Origin: Citrobacter sp. On2M
Lineage (GTDB): Bacteria > Pseudomonadota > Gammaproteobacteria > Enterobacterales > Enterobacteriaceae
Reading direction: 5' to 3'
Length of the DNA: 64,000 nucleotides
Assembly: GCF_018035235.1 (NCBI RefSeq)
Contig: NZ_WPCV01000004.1
Coordinates: forward strand, 248,001-312,000
Each line of letters begins with the position of its first letter. Within the stretch, counting starts at the first letter, position 1. The position numbers were made by a program, and so were the translations under genes. Below, piece after piece: positions 54,086 to 63,943 of the stretch. The notes beneath the pieces were generated by a model. That model ran no database searches and had not been told where the DNA came from. It worked only from the letters and a program-made list of their open reading frames with translations.

Positions 54086-55171
54086 ATGAACAGTGGACAT
54101 CGCTTCCCTGCGCCAACGCTGCACGCATTTACCCAGGCCGTTTTTCAGCAGATGGGAAGCAATGAACAGGAGGCGCGACTGGTGGCCGATCATCTGATAG
54201 CCTCTAACCTCGCCGGTCATGACTCCCACGGCATCGGCATGATCCCCAGCTATATTCGCTCATTCTCGCAGGGACATCTGCAGATCAATCGTCATGCCAA
54301 AGTGGTTAAAGATGCGGGGGCGGTGATTACGCTTGATGGCGATTGTGCCTTTGGTCAGGTGGCGGCGCATGAAGCCATCACGCTGGGGATTGAAAAAGCG
54401 CGTCAGCACGGTATTGCCGCCGTGGCATTACATAATTCGCATCATATTGGACGTATTGGCTACTGGGCGGAGCAATGTGCGGCGGCAGGTTTTGTCTCAG
54501 TGCATTTTGTGAGTGTGGTCGGGATCCCGATGGTTGCACCGTTTCATGGCCGCGATAGTCGTTTTGGCACTAACCCCTTCTGCGTTGTTTTTCCGCGTAA
54601 AAATACCTTCCCGCTGTTGCTGGACTATGCAACCAGTGCCATCGCGTTTGGCAAAACCCGTGTGGCATGGCACAAGGGGGAGCCGGTGGCTCCGGGATGC
54701 CTGATTGATACAAACGGGGTGCCTACAACCGATCCTGCGGTAATGCAGGTTTCTCCGCTGGGATCGTTGCTCACGTTTGCCCAACACAAAGGTTATGCGC
54801 TGGCCGCGATGTGTGAAATTATGGGTGGTGCGCTTTCAGGAGGTAAAACCACACATGAAGAGAGCCTGCAGACCAGCCCGGACGCCATCATCAACTGTAT
54901 GACCACTATTATTATGAATCCGGAACTGTTTAGCGCGCCGGACTGTGACAACCAGGTTGCGGCATTTGCCGAATGGGTGAAAGCGTCCCCGCATGCTGAA
55001 GATGCCCCGATCCTGTTGCCTGGGGAGTGGGAGGTGAATACTCGCGAGGAACGGCTGGAACACGGTATTCCGCTGGATGCCGGAAGCTGGCAAGCGATTT
55101 GTGAGGCGGCACTGCAAATAGGCATGCCAGACGCCGTGTTGCAGGAATTCCGTCAACGACTGGAACACTAA
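54086..55171 (+). CDS. hcxB: Hydroxycarboxylate dehydrogenase B (malate/lactate dehydrogenase type 2 family)
   Basis: The 361-residue NAD(P)-dependent oxidoreductase belongs to the MDH/LDH type-2 family. HDSHGIGMIPSY (about residue 43), NSHHIGRIGYW (about 117) and FGTNPFCVVFP are family motifs. E. coli HcxB (YbiC) reduces hydroxyphenylpyruvate and related 2-oxoacids. CAGGAG lies 8 bases before the ATG at 54086; the frame is open from 54020. It is monocistronic and convergent with ybiJ. Confidence 0.92.
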   Translation: MNSGHRFPAPTLHAFTQAVFQQMGSNEQEARLVADHLIASNLAGHDSHGIGMIPSYIRSFSQGHLQINRHAKVVKDAGAVITLDGDCAFGQVAAHEAITLGIEKARQHGIAAVALHNSHHIGRIGYWAEQCAAAGFVSVHFVSVVGIPMVAPFHGRDSRFGTNPFCVVFPRKNTFPLLLDYATSAIAFGKTRVAWHKGEPVAPGCLIDTNGVPTTDPAVMQVSPLGSLLTFAQHKGYALAAMCEIMGGALSGGKTTHEESLQTSPDAIINCMTTIIMNPELFSAPDCDNQVAAFAEWVKASPHAEDAPILLPGEWEVNTREERLEHGIPLDAGSWQAICEAALQIGMPDAVLQEFRQRLEH

Positions 55172-55203
55172 GCAAAAAAAAGCCCGTCCAGTGGCGGACG
55201 GGC
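55172..55203 (-). terminator. ybiJ terminator
   Basis: GCCCGTCC and GGACGGGC form an 8-bp stem. On the minus strand it is followed by seven T residues. On the plus strand no U tract follows, so it mainly serves ybiJ, although it lies just after the hcxB stop. Confidence 0.82.
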
Positions 55204-55268
55204 AAACAAAGGGTAACAAACAGGGTCAATGAGGGTTGGAGCATTGGGTCGTACAGGTAATCTTTCGG

Positions 55269-55529
55269 TTATTTATAGATAACCGCGGTGCCGCTCATTT
55301 TGTCTTTACCGACAGCGGAAGTGATGCTGTAACCAGATGCACCAGCAGCAGCCGCTTTCTCAGCCAGTTTGGCTTCCAGGCCATCCAGTGTGGTGGCCCC
55401 ATCAGCAGAGACTACACCAATTTTATTCATGCTTTGTGCCTGAGTGGAGGAAACCGGCTCGGCAGCGAAAACGCCAAATGACAGGGTAGACAGGGCGATA
55501 GCAGCAACAGCATATTTAATGTTTTTCAT
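55269..55529 (-). CDS. ybiJ: Small periplasmic DUF1471 (BhsA/McbA-like) protein
   Basis: The 86-residue secreted protein has signal peptide MKNIKYAVAAIALSTLSFGV with cleavage after VFA (about residue 22). The mature part is a single DUF1471 domain: IGVVSADGATTLDGLEAKL, AEKAAAAGASGYSI and the terminal TAVIYK. Relatives respond to stress and affect biofilms; YbiJ itself is uncharacterised. A paralogue, mcbA, lies about 4 kb away. A CRP-like palindrome is upstream. Confidence 0.9.
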   Translation of the reverse strand: MKNIKYAVAAIALSTLSFGVFAAEPVSSTQAQSMNKIGVVSADGATTLDGLEAKLAEKAAAAGASGYSITSAVGKDKMSGTAVIYK

Positions 55530-55590
55530 GATTAATCTCTCGCAGGTTTGTTCTGTTAGTTAGTGTTCTGTTAAGAAGACGTTGTTTCGT

Positions 55591-55612
55591 CGATGTGATA
55601 AGTATCACGTTT
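55591..55612. promoter_or_regulatory. CRP-like site upstream of ybiJ
   Basis: TGTGA-TAAGTA-TCACG (55594–55609) matches the CRP core TGTGA-N6-TCACA at 9 of 10 bases, with ATG…GTTT flanks close to consensus. The centre is 72 bases before the ybiJ ATG. Confidence 0.55.
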
Positions 55613-55829
55613 TTTTGGCGAGAGAAAATCGAATAGAATTGACGACATCAATCAAAAAAATTGAATGACAAATAACTTATTGAATATTAATAAATTCAGA
55701 TGAGGGATTTACAGTTCTTGTCACTACGCTTTACAGAGAAACCAACAACGGCACATTTTGCCACACAGAGTGCAAAAAAGCGTGCTCGTAAAGGAAATCG
55801 TATGCGCTGAAACTTTTGGTAAAGATGAG
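55613..55829. other. Intergenic region between ybiJ and ybiI
   Basis: Together with 55530–55612 this is a 300-base gap. Apart from the CRP-like site I see only AT-rich sequence (ATTGAATATTAATAAATT near 55678) and no gene or terminator. The open frame that crosses it on the minus strand is a shadow. Confidence 0.6.
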
Positions 55830-56096
55830 TCAACGTAGCTGGCTATCTTTCGAACCTCTGCGATTATATCCTGAAAATGCTGAATTATGTGAATCTTTAT
55901 CCTGTTGGCATGTGATGCACAAGCGTACGCCAGGTACTGCCTCACGCCTGGCCTGTGGGATAGGATTGCCGCATTCTTCGCATTCATACAGACTTTCCCC
56001 CGTCGGTAACTCACCACGGGCGCGGGCAACAGCATCTTCAATAGTATTGTTGATCTGTTCGTTAACTGCGTCGTCATTTGCCCATCCGGATGCCAT
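55830..56096 (-). CDS. ybiI: DksA/TraR-type zinc-finger protein
   Basis: The 88-residue cytosolic protein has a C4 zinc finger (CEECGNPIPQ … LCITCQ, about residues 36–60), as in the DksA/TraR family. It lacks the long coiled coil with the acidic tip of DksA, so action on RNA polymerase is uncertain. The frame extends to 56159; the ATG at 56096 gives the E. coli length and has AGGAGG upstream. It lies 75 bases after ybiX. Confidence 0.9.
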   Translation of the reverse strand: MASGWANDDAVNEQINNTIEDAVARARGELPTGESLYECEECGNPIPQARREAVPGVRLCITCQQDKDSHNSAFSGYNRRGSKDSQLR

Positions 56097-56171
56097 ATGT
56101 ACCTCCTGCTGATGTCTACAGAATAAGTATAGCGAATGTGATGGGCGAAAAACGACCACGCATCAGCGGTA

Positions 56172-56849
56172 TCAGATTTCAGACCATTCGCGCAGCAGGT
56201 TATGGTAGAGATTGAGTAACGACAGGATCTCGCTACTTTCCCCATGACGCGCCTTCAGGGACTGAATGTTTTTATCCAGTTCAAAAAGCATGGCGCGATT
56301 TTTGTCATCTCGGATCATCGACTGGATCCACATAAAGGATGCCACACGAACCCCACGGGTTACCGGCGTAACGCAGTGCAAGCTGCTGGAAGGGTAAAGC
56401 ACCAGATCGCCCGCTGGAAGTTTTACCGCGTGCTGGCCGTAGGTATCATTGACCAGCAGTTCTCCTCCCGCATAATCGTCGGGATTACTGAGGAATAAGG
56501 TGGCGGAAAGGTCTGTGCGCATCCAGCCGTTTTCCGGATGACTACGTACCGCGCCGTCAACGTGAAAACCGTAGGTTTCATGGTCCTGGTAGCGATTAAA
56601 CAGCGGTGTGGAGAGCGTTTTCGGTAATGCTGCGGCGAAGAAAAGCGGGCTGTTATTCACCGCAGTTTGTACCGCTTGTTGCAAAACGCCGTAACGCTCG
56701 CTTTGCGTATCCACCTGCTGGTTGTTTTTTACCTGCGCGCCCTGGGCGCCGGTGGTTGCTCGGCCATCAATCCAGTCGGCAGCGTCCAGTTGTTCGCGAA
56801 ACCAGGCGACATCCTGCGCCGACAGAACGCCGGGAATGTGGTACATCAT
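56172..56849 (-). CDS. ybiX: PKHD-type Fe(II)/2-oxoglutarate hydroxylase
   Basis: The 225-residue dioxygenase of the prolyl 4-hydroxylase-like fold has the metal ligands H and D in YGFHVDGAV (about residues 94–102) and H in [18 protein letters not shown], whose arginine binds 2-oxoglutarate. The substrate is unknown. It starts 43 bases after fiu with AGGAG upstream, so it is likely co-transcribed and Fur controlled. Its link to iron uptake is seen in E. coli gene order too. Confidence 0.92.
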   Translation of the reverse strand: MMYHIPGVLSAQDVAWFREQLDAADWIDGRATTGAQGAQVKNNQQVDTQSERYGVLQQAVQTAVNNSPLFFAAALPKTLSTPLFNRYQDHETYGFHVDGAVRSHPENGWMRTDLSATLFLSNPDDYAGGELLVNDTYGQHAVKLPAGDLVLYPSSSLHCVTPVTRGVRVASFMWIQSMIRDDKNRAMLFELDKNIQSLKARHGESSEILSLLNLYHNLLREWSEI

Positions 56850-56892
56850 CAGTGTTTCTCCTGAAAGTGGGGCTTTCGCCCCACGAGATGGA

Positions 56893-59178
56893 TCAGAAAT
56901 GCATATTGGCGGTGAGCAGGAAGGTTCTTGGCTCGCCCGGATGGTAACGGTATCCGCTCTTGTTGATGGAGGATACATAATCGGTGTCGAACAGGTTATA
57001 GACGTTCAGCTGGAAATCGAGATTGCGATTCACGCGATAACCCAGCCTGGCGTCGGCGACCCAGTAACCTTCAGTATAAGATGGCGTACCCACTGCGCCG
57101 TCCGAACCGCGATGCATGCTGCCCACGTAGCGTGCGCCCGCGCCAACGGAAATATCATCGGTAGCCTGATACTGGCTCCACAGCGTGAAGGCATGTTCTG
57201 GCGTATAGGGCAGGGAAGAAGAACCATCCTGAGCAATGTTTTTGCCGCTGTGGATCGTGGCGCGTTGCTGGGTGTATCCTCCAATAACCTGCCAAGCGGG
57301 GGTGATGTTGCCAGCTACGGAGAGTTCGTAGCCTTCAACGCGTTTCTCCCCGTACTGGGAATATGTTCCGTCGTCGTTCTGCTCTACTTCATTCTCAATA
57401 TCTGTGCGGAAAATCGCGGCGGTTAACAGCAGACGCTTATCCAGCACCTCCCATTTGGTGCCGATCTCGCTGGTTTTCGCTTTCTGTGGTTTGAAGTCGG
57501 TACGGTTTGCGCTGTTACCGGTTCCTCCCTGCGCAAGGGCAAAGTTGCTGCCGCCCGGCGGTTGCTGAGAAACGGCATAGTTAATGTAGACGTTGCCTTT
57601 ATCGGTCAGGTGATACAGCGCGCCCGCTTTCCAGTTCACCAGATTGCCTGATTTGGCCGTATCCACGGTCGTAACCGGAGAACCTTTGGCGACGCCTGTC
57701 GGACATGCAATTGCACCACGGCCGGAAGCGCCGCAAGCGGTGGCGCTGTCATATTCAGTGCGGTAATTGTCGAGGCGAATACCGCCGTTTAGCTCAAACT
57801 CACGGGTAATTTGTAACGTATCAAAAGCGTATACGCCAAATGTGTCGGTTTGCCCGTTGGCGTTGGCACCGCTACGCGATAATCCGCCGATATTCACGTC
57901 GCTGTTGGGATGATAAATATTAACCGGCGGCGGGGTGAGCGGGGCTACACCATAGTTGGTTTGTGTTTCGCGCGCCAGTTCCACACCGGTACTGATATCG
58001 TGGCCGATGGATCCGGTGTAAAATTTTGAGGTCAGGTTAGTCTGGTTGGTCAGGATTTTGTTACTGACATCTTTGGTATTTGCCAGGCGTGACCATGTCC
58101 AGGTGTCGACGCTGCTGGTGGGTTGCGTAATGTTAGACGCACCGCCCATCACCGCCGTCATCAGATAATCCTGTTTAATACGCGACCAGCGGGTGGTGTT
58201 GCGAATCGTGGTGCTGTCGCTCAGGTCATGTTCAAAACGCATTGTCGCGGTATCGGTCGTCGAATCGTCGTAATCCGAGTTGGTACCGTAGAAGTTATGC
58301 GTATCGACTTTTCCTGAATGATTCAGTGCAGACGTTCCTGCGGAAGGCGCAGAGTAACCCGGCAGGCCGATAGTGGGGATGCCTCCATCCGGCGTGTTGT
58401 GCTGAGTCACGTGCAGATAGTTCAGATACAGTCGGTTCTCGGTGCCCAAGCCAAAAGCGAGAGAGGGGGCCACACCGTAACGTTCATTCTTTACGTTGTC
58501 GCGACCGGCATCATGTGTTTTTTCGCCCATCAGATTTAAACGTGCGGCTGTGGTGTCGCCGATAGCCTGGTTAATGTCCAGCGTACCACGGCGGAACCAG
58601 GCGCTGCCGACGCTGGCCGACGCATCGATCCCGGAGTCGGTGCGCGGCTGTTTACTGATCATATTGATGGAACCTGTCGGTGCGCTACGCCCATAGTCGG
58701 TGCCGGAAGGGCCTTTGATCACTTCGACCTGTTCGGTATTGAAGGTATCGCGCGTGACGCTGCCAATATCACGAATACCGTCGATATAAATACTGTTTGA
58801 GGTATCCGCACCACGCATATAAACCGCATCACCGGTAGTGGAATTGCCGTTTTCGCCAGCGAAAAACGCGCCAACGCCCGGTACGTTTTTCAGCGCATCG
58901 GTCAGATTTGTTGCGCCTTGATCCTTAATCACTTGTTCAGAAATCACCGTCATGGTGCGGGTGGTATCCGCTACCGGGCGGGAGAATTTAGGGTCGGCAG
59001 ACTGTGTTGGGGCATACAGCGAAGGTTTGGTTGCTTCAACGACCAATGTATCTTCTTGTTTTTTATCCTGATCGCCTGCAGCGACAGCCTGGGCTACCGG
59101 AGACAGGCCAATGCACAGACCAGCAAAAAAAGTCAGTGAATGAAAACTACTGGACGGCAAGTTGCGATTTTTATCCAT
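56893..59178 (-). CDS. fiu: TonB-dependent catecholate siderophore receptor Fiu
   Basis: The 761-residue outer-membrane receptor has a signal peptide to about residue 34 (AQAVAA), a TonB box (DTLVVEA, about 43–49), a plug domain ([39 protein letters not shown]) and a 22-strand barrel ending in Phe (FLLTANMHF). It imports monomeric catecholate iron chelates and siderophore-mimic cephalosporins in E. coli. Overlapping Fur boxes are upstream. No clear Shine–Dalgarno is seen, and a perfect palindrome ends 2 bases before the ATG. Confidence 0.96.
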   Translation of the reverse strand: MDKNRNLPSSSFHSLTFFAGLCIGLSPVAQAVAAGDQDKKQEDTLVVEATKPSLYAPTQSADPKFSRPVADTTRTMTVISEQVIKDQGATNLTDALKNVPGVGAFFAGENGNSTTGDAVYMRGADTSNSIYIDGIRDIGSVTRDTFNTEQVEVIKGPSGTDYGRSAPTGSINMISKQPRTDSGIDASASVGSAWFRRGTLDINQAIGDTTAARLNLMGEKTHDAGRDNVKNERYGVAPSLAFGLGTENRLYLNYLHVTQHNTPDGGIPTIGLPGYSAPSAGTSALNHSGKVDTHNFYGTNSDYDDSTTDTATMRFEHDLSDSTTIRNTTRWSRIKQDYLMTAVMGGASNITQPTSSVDTWTWSRLANTKDVSNKILTNQTNLTSKFYTGSIGHDISTGVELARETQTNYGVAPLTPPPVNIYHPNSDVNIGGLSRSGANANGQTDTFGVYAFDTLQITREFELNGGIRLDNYRTEYDSATACGASGRGAIACPTGVAKGSPVTTVDTAKSGNLVNWKAGALYHLTDKGNVYINYAVSQQPPGGSNFALAQGGTGNSANRTDFKPQKAKTSEIGTKWEVLDKRLLLTAAIFRTDIENEVEQNDDGTYSQYGEKRVEGYELSVAGNITPAWQVIGGYTQQRATIHSGKNIAQDGSSSLPYTPEHAFTLWSQYQATDDISVGAGARYVGSMHRGSDGAVGTPSYTEGYWVADARLGYRVNRNLDFQLNVYNLFDTDYVSSINKSGYRYHPGEPRTFLLTANMHF

Positions 59179-59180
59179 GT

Positions 59181-59197
59181 TAATAAGTGACTTATTA
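59181..59197. promoter_or_regulatory. Perfect 8-1-8 palindrome at the fiu translation start
   Basis: TAATAAGT-G-ACTTATTA is palindromic apart from the central base. It ends 2 bases before the fiu ATG, where the ribosome binding site should be. It could form a small hairpin or bind a dimeric regulator; no known family is assigned. Confidence 0.6.
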
Positions 59198-59282
59198 TTT
59201 TTGAGTAGACGGTTTCACTCACGCGAAGGGACATCTCTGTGGATGTTGTACCCTGCAGGTCTCGCGAAAATGAATGTGTAAT

Positions 59283-59309
59283 TGATAATGATTTTGATAA
59301 TCATTTCTA
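59283..59309. promoter_or_regulatory. Overlapping Fur boxes of fiu
   Basis: Three 7-1-7 repeats stepped by 6 bases: TGATAATGATTTTGA, TGATTTTGATAATCA and TGATAATCATTTCTA. Each has 2–3 mismatches from consensus. This is the classical overlapping Fur array. Confidence 0.87.
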
Positions 59310-59423
59310 ATCAGTGAGGAGTTTTAGCATTCATTAATTCAAAAATAAATACATTTATTTACATTGGATTCAAAATTCCAACATGATGATTACGATTTGA
59401 GCTGTGTGTGGCGTGATGAGAGC

Positions 59424-59454
59424 GCAAAAAACTGCATTCGGGTCGAATGCAGTT
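59424..59454 (-). terminator. mcbA terminator
   Basis: ACTGCATTCG and CGAATGCAGT form a 10-bp stem with a 3-base loop; on the minus strand it is followed by TTTTTTGCG. Confidence 0.87.
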
Positions 59455-59469
59455 GGGATGAGGTGGGGG

Positions 59470-59730
59470 CTACTTATAAATAGTTGCGGTACCGTACATC
59501 TGATTTTTACCGCCCGCAGAGTTAACAACAAAGCCTTTTGCGCCTTGTTCTTTCGCTTTTTCTGCCAGCTTGTCTTCGAGATCGCTCAGGTTAGTTGCAC
59601 CGGTAGCAGATACTGTGCCGGAAGCGTGTAACTGACCGGTGGCTGGGCTGGTGTAGGGCTGTGCAGCAAATGACGCAAAGGTCATGCCGGCCAGTACGGT
59701 AGCGGCAAGTAATGTGAGGCATTTCTTCAT
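59470..59730 (-). CDS. mcbA: McbA, periplasmic DUF1471 colanic-acid/biofilm-related protein
   Basis: The 86-residue secreted protein has signal peptide MKKCLTLLAATVLAGMTF with cleavage after SFA (about residue 22), then one DUF1471 domain (GTVSATGATNLSDLEDKL, AEKAKEQGAKGFVV, TATIYK). E. coli McbA is induced through McbR and influences colanic acid and mucoidy. The ATG at 59730 matches E. coli; the open frame to 59835 is upstream sequence. It is divergent from rlmF. Confidence 0.93.
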   Translation of the reverse strand: MKKCLTLLAATVLAGMTFASFAAQPYTSPATGQLHASGTVSATGATNLSDLEDKLAEKAKEQGAKGFVVNSAGGKNQMYGTATIYK

Positions 59731-59941
59731 GGTGATATCCTCTGAAAAACAACAGGTGTGCCTGATAAGTTTAGGTCGCCAGCAGATGACATTTACCGCA
59801 AAAAATCGATGATGAACCGTCTGTTTTTTGAACAAAGAAATCGGTATGAAGCAGGCATAAAAAAATCAAATTTCCACGAAGTGCGTGTTTACCCCGTGAC
59901 GTTATGCGGGTATCTTACGCCGCTGTTAAAAGGAGAATGCT

Positions 59942-60868
59942 ATGCCCCCCCAGAAACCGGGATTACACCCACGCAATCGCCACAATGGCCGTTATGATCT
60001 TGCGACTTTATGCCAGGTTACCCCAGAGCTGACGCAATTTCTCACCCTCACGCCAGGCGGTGAGCAGAGTGTTGATTTCGCCAATCCGCAAGCCGTCAAG
60101 GCGCTCAATAAGTCACTGTTGGCGCATTTTTATGCGGTGAAAAACTGGGATATTCCAGACGGTTTTTTGTGTCCTCCTGTTCCTGGACGCGCTGATTACA
60201 TTCACCACCTGGCCGACCTGTTGGGGGAAACCAACGGAACCATTCCGGCAAATGCGAGCATCCTGGACATCGGCGTAGGGGCAAACTGTATTTATCCGTT
60301 GATCGGCGTGCACGAATACGGCTGGCGATTTACGGGCAGTGAGACCAGTAGCGAAGCGTTTAACAGCGCTCAGGCGATCGTAAACGGCAATCCGGGGTTA
60401 ACCCGTGCTATTCGTCTGCGTCGCCAGAAAGATGCTACGGCAATTTTCAACGGTATCATTCACAAAAATGAGCAATATGAAGCCACATTGTGTAACCCGC
60501 CATTCCATGATTCTGCGGCCTCAGCCCGCGCAGGAAGCGAGCGTAAACGTCGTAATCTGGGGCAAGATAAAGATGATGCGCTGAACTTTGGCGGACAGCA
60601 GCAGGAGCTGTGGTGTGAAGGCGGTGAAGTGGCGTTCATTAAAAAAATGATCGCTGAAAGCCAGGCCTTTGGTCGTCAGGTGATGTGGTTCACCACGCTG
60701 GTTTCGCGCGGCGAGAATTTGCCTCCGCTGTATCACGCGTTGACGGACGCGGGCGCGGTGAAAGTGGTCAAGAAAGAGATGGCCCAGGGGCAAAAGCAGA
60801 GCCGCTTTATTGCCTGGACCTTTATGGATAACGATCAGCGTCGCCGTTTTATGGCGCGTAAACGTTAA
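59942..60868 (+). CDS. rlmF: 23S rRNA (adenine1618-N6) methyltransferase
   Basis: The 308-residue SAM-dependent enzyme methylates A1618 of 23S rRNA. SAM motif [15 protein letters not shown] is near residue 110, and the N6-adenine motif CNPPFHDS (NPPF) is near 184. AAGGAG lies 6 bases before the ATG. A run of seven C follows the start codon. Its stop overlaps the convergent ybiO stop by 4 nt. Confidence 0.95.
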   Translation: MPPQKPGLHPRNRHNGRYDLATLCQVTPELTQFLTLTPGGEQSVDFANPQAVKALNKSLLAHFYAVKNWDIPDGFLCPPVPGRADYIHHLADLLGETNGTIPANASILDIGVGANCIYPLIGVHEYGWRFTGSETSSEAFNSAQAIVNGNPGLTRAIRLRRQKDATAIFNGIIHKNEQYEATLCNPPFHDSAASARAGSERKRRNLGQDKDDALNFGGQQQELWCEGGEVAFIKKMIAESQAFGRQVMWFTTLVSRGENLPPLYHALTDAGAVKVVKKEMAQGQKQSRFIAWTFMDNDQRRRFMARKR

Positions 60869-63102
60869 AGCGTTGGCTCGGCTGGCGGCAGCGGTTCGCT
60901 TGCCGCAGGCGTTGGGCCATTCACCGGTGCAGGCAAGACCTGATATGTCTGTACCGGCGCGCGTATGTTCGCCAGATCGAAGTATTTCTTCACCTGGCTG
61001 TCGAGCGCAAAACGTACCGTCCACTGCTTCAGCGGCAAGGTGGTAAACGAAACCCGCAGCGTGAAGGCCGTATTGGTTAACCCTACAATCCCCGCAAACG
61101 ACGGCTCGCCGATAATAAGCCCACGGATGTCTTCTTTTTCCATCACCGCAGCAACCGCGTCTTTCAACGCCTGATTCGCTTTATCCGCATCCTCATGGCG
61201 GTCTACATCGTAATTGGCGACGACCGATCCTATTCCACGCACAAAGTTGGCGAAGGTCGTTATCGATGACCAGGGAATGATATGGTACGCCCCGGTGTCC
61301 TGACGCACGCCCACAGAGCGGATAGACATCCGTTCTACCGTACCGGTGAGAGGACCGATGGTAACCAGGTCGCCGGTGTTCATGCCATTTTCGAACTGAA
61401 TAAAGATCCCGGTAATAATATCTTTTACCAGCGTTTGCGAACCAAAAGAGATCGCCAACCCCAACGCCCCGGCCCCAGCCAGTAAGGGGGCGATATTGAC
61501 GCCAATTTCTGACAGCACAATCATGATGGTGATCGTGCTGATGATCACCGCCAGCGCGTTGCGAAACAACGTCAACAGGGTGCGGGTACGCGCGCTGGGT
61601 AGCGGGCGGCCGTGAATATCGGAAGCCAGACGATTTTCAATCAGGCTGGCGAGAATCGTCCAACCGATGGCGGAGAAGAATAAAATCAGCGCGATACGGA
61701 TCAGGATATCCACCGTTTTTTCTCCTGCGCCGTAATGCAGCCAGTTCCAGAAGTCGAACAGTCCCCAGGCATTCAGTAGCAGCATGACCGCGACGCACAC
61801 CGTCAGGATCCTGGCGACGCTTAACGCCGTCGACAACCAACCATTCAGCCGCTTTTGGAGTTCCGGATAGCTGCGCTGGGTATGTGGTGAAAGAGTAATG
61901 GTTTTGGCTATCCAGCGGGAAAGCATACCGGAAACAAACGCGGCGATCCCGACGATCACCAGGCTGCGCAGCGTGGCGCCCATCATGAATTTCAGGCTGT
62001 TGCCTGGATCAAACAGCGAGAAGAAAAACAGCACAATGAAGTAGGCGCTGGCCAGCCAATGCCATACCAACGCAAAAGCGCGAATAAACAGACTGAAAAA
62101 AGCGAGGGATCTTTCCGCCAGATTCAACAAATGCTGCGTAATTTCTTTCTTGTTTCTGAAAATCAGGTACAGCGCCCATAGCGTGATACACAACATGATG
62201 ATGACGTTTGCCATCGCGCCGACCTGCACGTTGACCTGATTCGAGATAATGGGTACGGCAACAATAAGCCCGTAGCCAGTCAGGCTGCTCAATGAACTCA
62301 ATCGGCGATTCCAGTAGCGCGCGCCAGCATCCTGAATGTTAAACGGGCGCAGCTCGGCCACCGTAGGGCAAAATATCAGGCGCAAAATGGCCTTGAAGAA
62401 CTCAATCAGGGCGAAAGCATTGAGAAACAAACTTTGCTGAAAAGCGATCGTGCGACTGCCGGCGTTCATTTTGTCGCTCAGTATCTGCCCGACAAACAAT
62501 GTCAGCGCCAGCAGAAGTAAATCGATAACGAATGCGCCAACGATCATCGCCGGAAGCTGGAGCCAGTTGCTGCGCTCGCGGTTTTTGCGCCGTGCCCATT
62601 GTCCCATTTTGCGATACAGCGGCAGCGCGCACAGACGAACCAACCAGAAAAAACCGAACACCGACACCGCCAGCATTAAAAAATGCGTCAGGGCATTGGT
62701 GAACGTTTGCGAGTTAAAGGTTTTGTGCGGGGCATCGGTAATATTGCGATAAAGCTGGGCAAAGCGGCTGGAGAGGGCTTCACCGTAGTGGCGGGTGACA
62801 TCCGTGACGTTTTCCAGTACCGTTTTTTCCTCCGTTAGCGTGGGCGGGACAATGGTCGGCACCGGCTGGGCAGGAGGGGCAGTGGCCACTTTGCGTAACT
62901 GGCCGATCAGCTCCTGACGCGAGGCGTCATTTTCCAGCACATCGGCCAGTGCGCCGTAAGCCGCTTTTTTCTGTTCAATATCCGGCTCTTTCGCCGGTGT
63001 GGTTTGCGCGTTGGTTGACGTTGGCGTGGTAACGCCAGGAATCGTCACCGCCTGGGTCGGAAGACTCAACAGACAAACAATGATGAACAGGATCCCGCGC
63101 AT
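60865..63102 (-). CDS. ybiO: MscS-family mechanosensitive channel YbiO
   Basis: The 745-residue inner-membrane channel has a signal peptide ([18 protein letters not shown]), an N-terminal periplasmic domain, many membrane helices and the MscS core near residues 480–720. The pore-lining helix is recognisable as [18 protein letters not shown], with [14 protein letters not shown] after it. It opens under hypo-osmotic shock with moderate conductance in E. coli. The frame starts at 63114, but GGGAGGAG before 63102 decides the start. The C-terminal tail is proline-rich. Confidence 0.95.
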   Translation of the reverse strand: MRGILFIIVCLLSLPTQAVTIPGVTTPTSTNAQTTPAKEPDIEQKKAAYGALADVLENDASRQELIGQLRKVATAPPAQPVPTIVPPTLTEEKTVLENVTDVTRHYGEALSSRFAQLYRNITDAPHKTFNSQTFTNALTHFLMLAVSVFGFFWLVRLCALPLYRKMGQWARRKNRERSNWLQLPAMIVGAFVIDLLLLALTLFVGQILSDKMNAGSRTIAFQQSLFLNAFALIEFFKAILRLIFCPTVAELRPFNIQDAGARYWNRRLSSLSSLTGYGLIVAVPIISNQVNVQVGAMANVIIMLCITLWALYLIFRNKKEITQHLLNLAERSLAFFSLFIRAFALVWHWLASAYFIVLFFFSLFDPGNSLKFMMGATLRSLVIVGIAAFVSGMLSRWIAKTITLSPHTQRSYPELQKRLNGWLSTALSVARILTVCVAVMLLLNAWGLFDFWNWLHYGAGEKTVDILIRIALILFFSAIGWTILASLIENRLASDIHGRPLPSARTRTLLTLFRNALAVIISTITIMIVLSEIGVNIAPLLAGAGALGLAISFGSQTLVKDIITGIFIQFENGMNTGDLVTIGPLTGTVERMSIRSVGVRQDTGAYHIIPWSSITTFANFVRGIGSVVANYDVDRHEDADKANQALKDAVAAVMEKEDIRGLIIGEPSFAGIVGLTNTAFTLRVSFTTLPLKQWTVRFALDSQVKKYFDLANIRAPVQTYQVLPAPVNGPTPAASEPLPPAEPTL

Positions 63103-63179
63103 GACTCCTCCCATGAGAAAATAAATTCAAAAGGATAAGTATAGATGTCAGGGCGGGAGAGAATTGAAATGAGAGGATT

Positions 63180-63212
63180 CTGGTGAAAAACCTCCCTTCG
63201 GATGAAGGGAGG
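63180..63212 (-). terminator. glnHPQ terminator
   Basis: CCTCCCTT and AAGGGAGG form an 8-bp stem with a 6-base loop, followed on the minus strand by TTTTTCACC. It lies 8 bases beyond the glnQ stop. Confidence 0.87.
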
Positions 63213-63220
63213 CAGAGCTA

Positions 63221-63943
63221 TCAGGAAACGTGCTGCAAGAATTCCTGTAAGCGTTGGCTGGGCGGATTTTCAATCAGGGCCTGCGGATTACCGTCCTCGG
63301 CAATACGGCCCTTATCAATGAAAATCAGGCGTGAAGCCACTTTTTCGGCAAAACCGATTTCGTGGGTCACAATCACCATGGTCATCCCTTCTTCCGCGAG
63401 ATCCTGCATTACTTTCAGAACTTCGTGGCGCAGTTCCGGATCCAGCGCTGAGGTTGGCTCATCAAACAACATCATTTTCGGCTTCACCGCCAGCGCACGG
63501 GCGATAGCCACACGCTGTTGTTGACCGCCGGACAGCTCAGAAGGGTAGTGGTGGGCGCGCTCGGCCAGTCCCACTTTCGCCAGCAGTTCTTTCGCCAGTT
63601 TCTCGGCCTGTTCTTTATTCGCCCCGCGTACGCGCTGCGGCCCGAACATGACGTTTTCCAGCGCCGTCAGATGCGGGAACAGATAGAACTGTTGAAACAC
63701 CATCCCGGCTTCCTGGCGGATTAACCGCTCGTCTACCTTCGGATCGTTCACTTTCAGACCGTCGACGATCAGATCGCCAGAGGTTATCTCTTCCAGTTTG
63801 TTAATGCAGCGCAGCAGGGTAGATTTACCGGATCCGGAGGGTCCGATAATGACCACCACTTCACCCTGTTCAATGTTCAGATCAATATTGTGCAGCACCT
63901 GAGTTGGACCAAAGTGCTTAGAAACGTTTTTAAATTCAATCAC
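63221..63943 (-). CDS. glnQ: Glutamine ABC transporter ATP-binding protein
   Basis: The 240-residue ATPase of the GlnHPQ importer has Walker A GPSGSGKST (about residue 34), signature LSGGQQQRVAIARAL (about 135) and Walker B MMLFDEPTSALDP (about 155). It starts with GTG at 63943, overlapping the glnP stop by 4 nt (GTGA). It is the last gene of glnHPQ, followed by a terminator. Confidence 0.96.
   Translation of the reverse strand: MIEFKNVSKHFGPTQVLHNIDLNIEQGEVVVIIGPSGSGKSTLLRCINKLEEITSGDLIVDGLKVNDPKVDERLIRQEAGMVFQQFYLFPHLTALENVMFGPQRVRGANKEQAEKLAKELLAKVGLAERAHHYPSELSGGQQQRVAIARALAVKPKMMLFDEPTSALDPELRHEVLKVMQDLAEEGMTMVIVTHEIGFAEKVASRLIFIDKGRIAEDGNPQALIENPPSQRLQEFLQHVS

Noticed and set aside
55724-56245. 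173-codon open frame on the minus strand
   Set aside because: It lies across ybiI in another frame, has no ribosome binding site and shows no domain; YbiI has a clear zinc finger.
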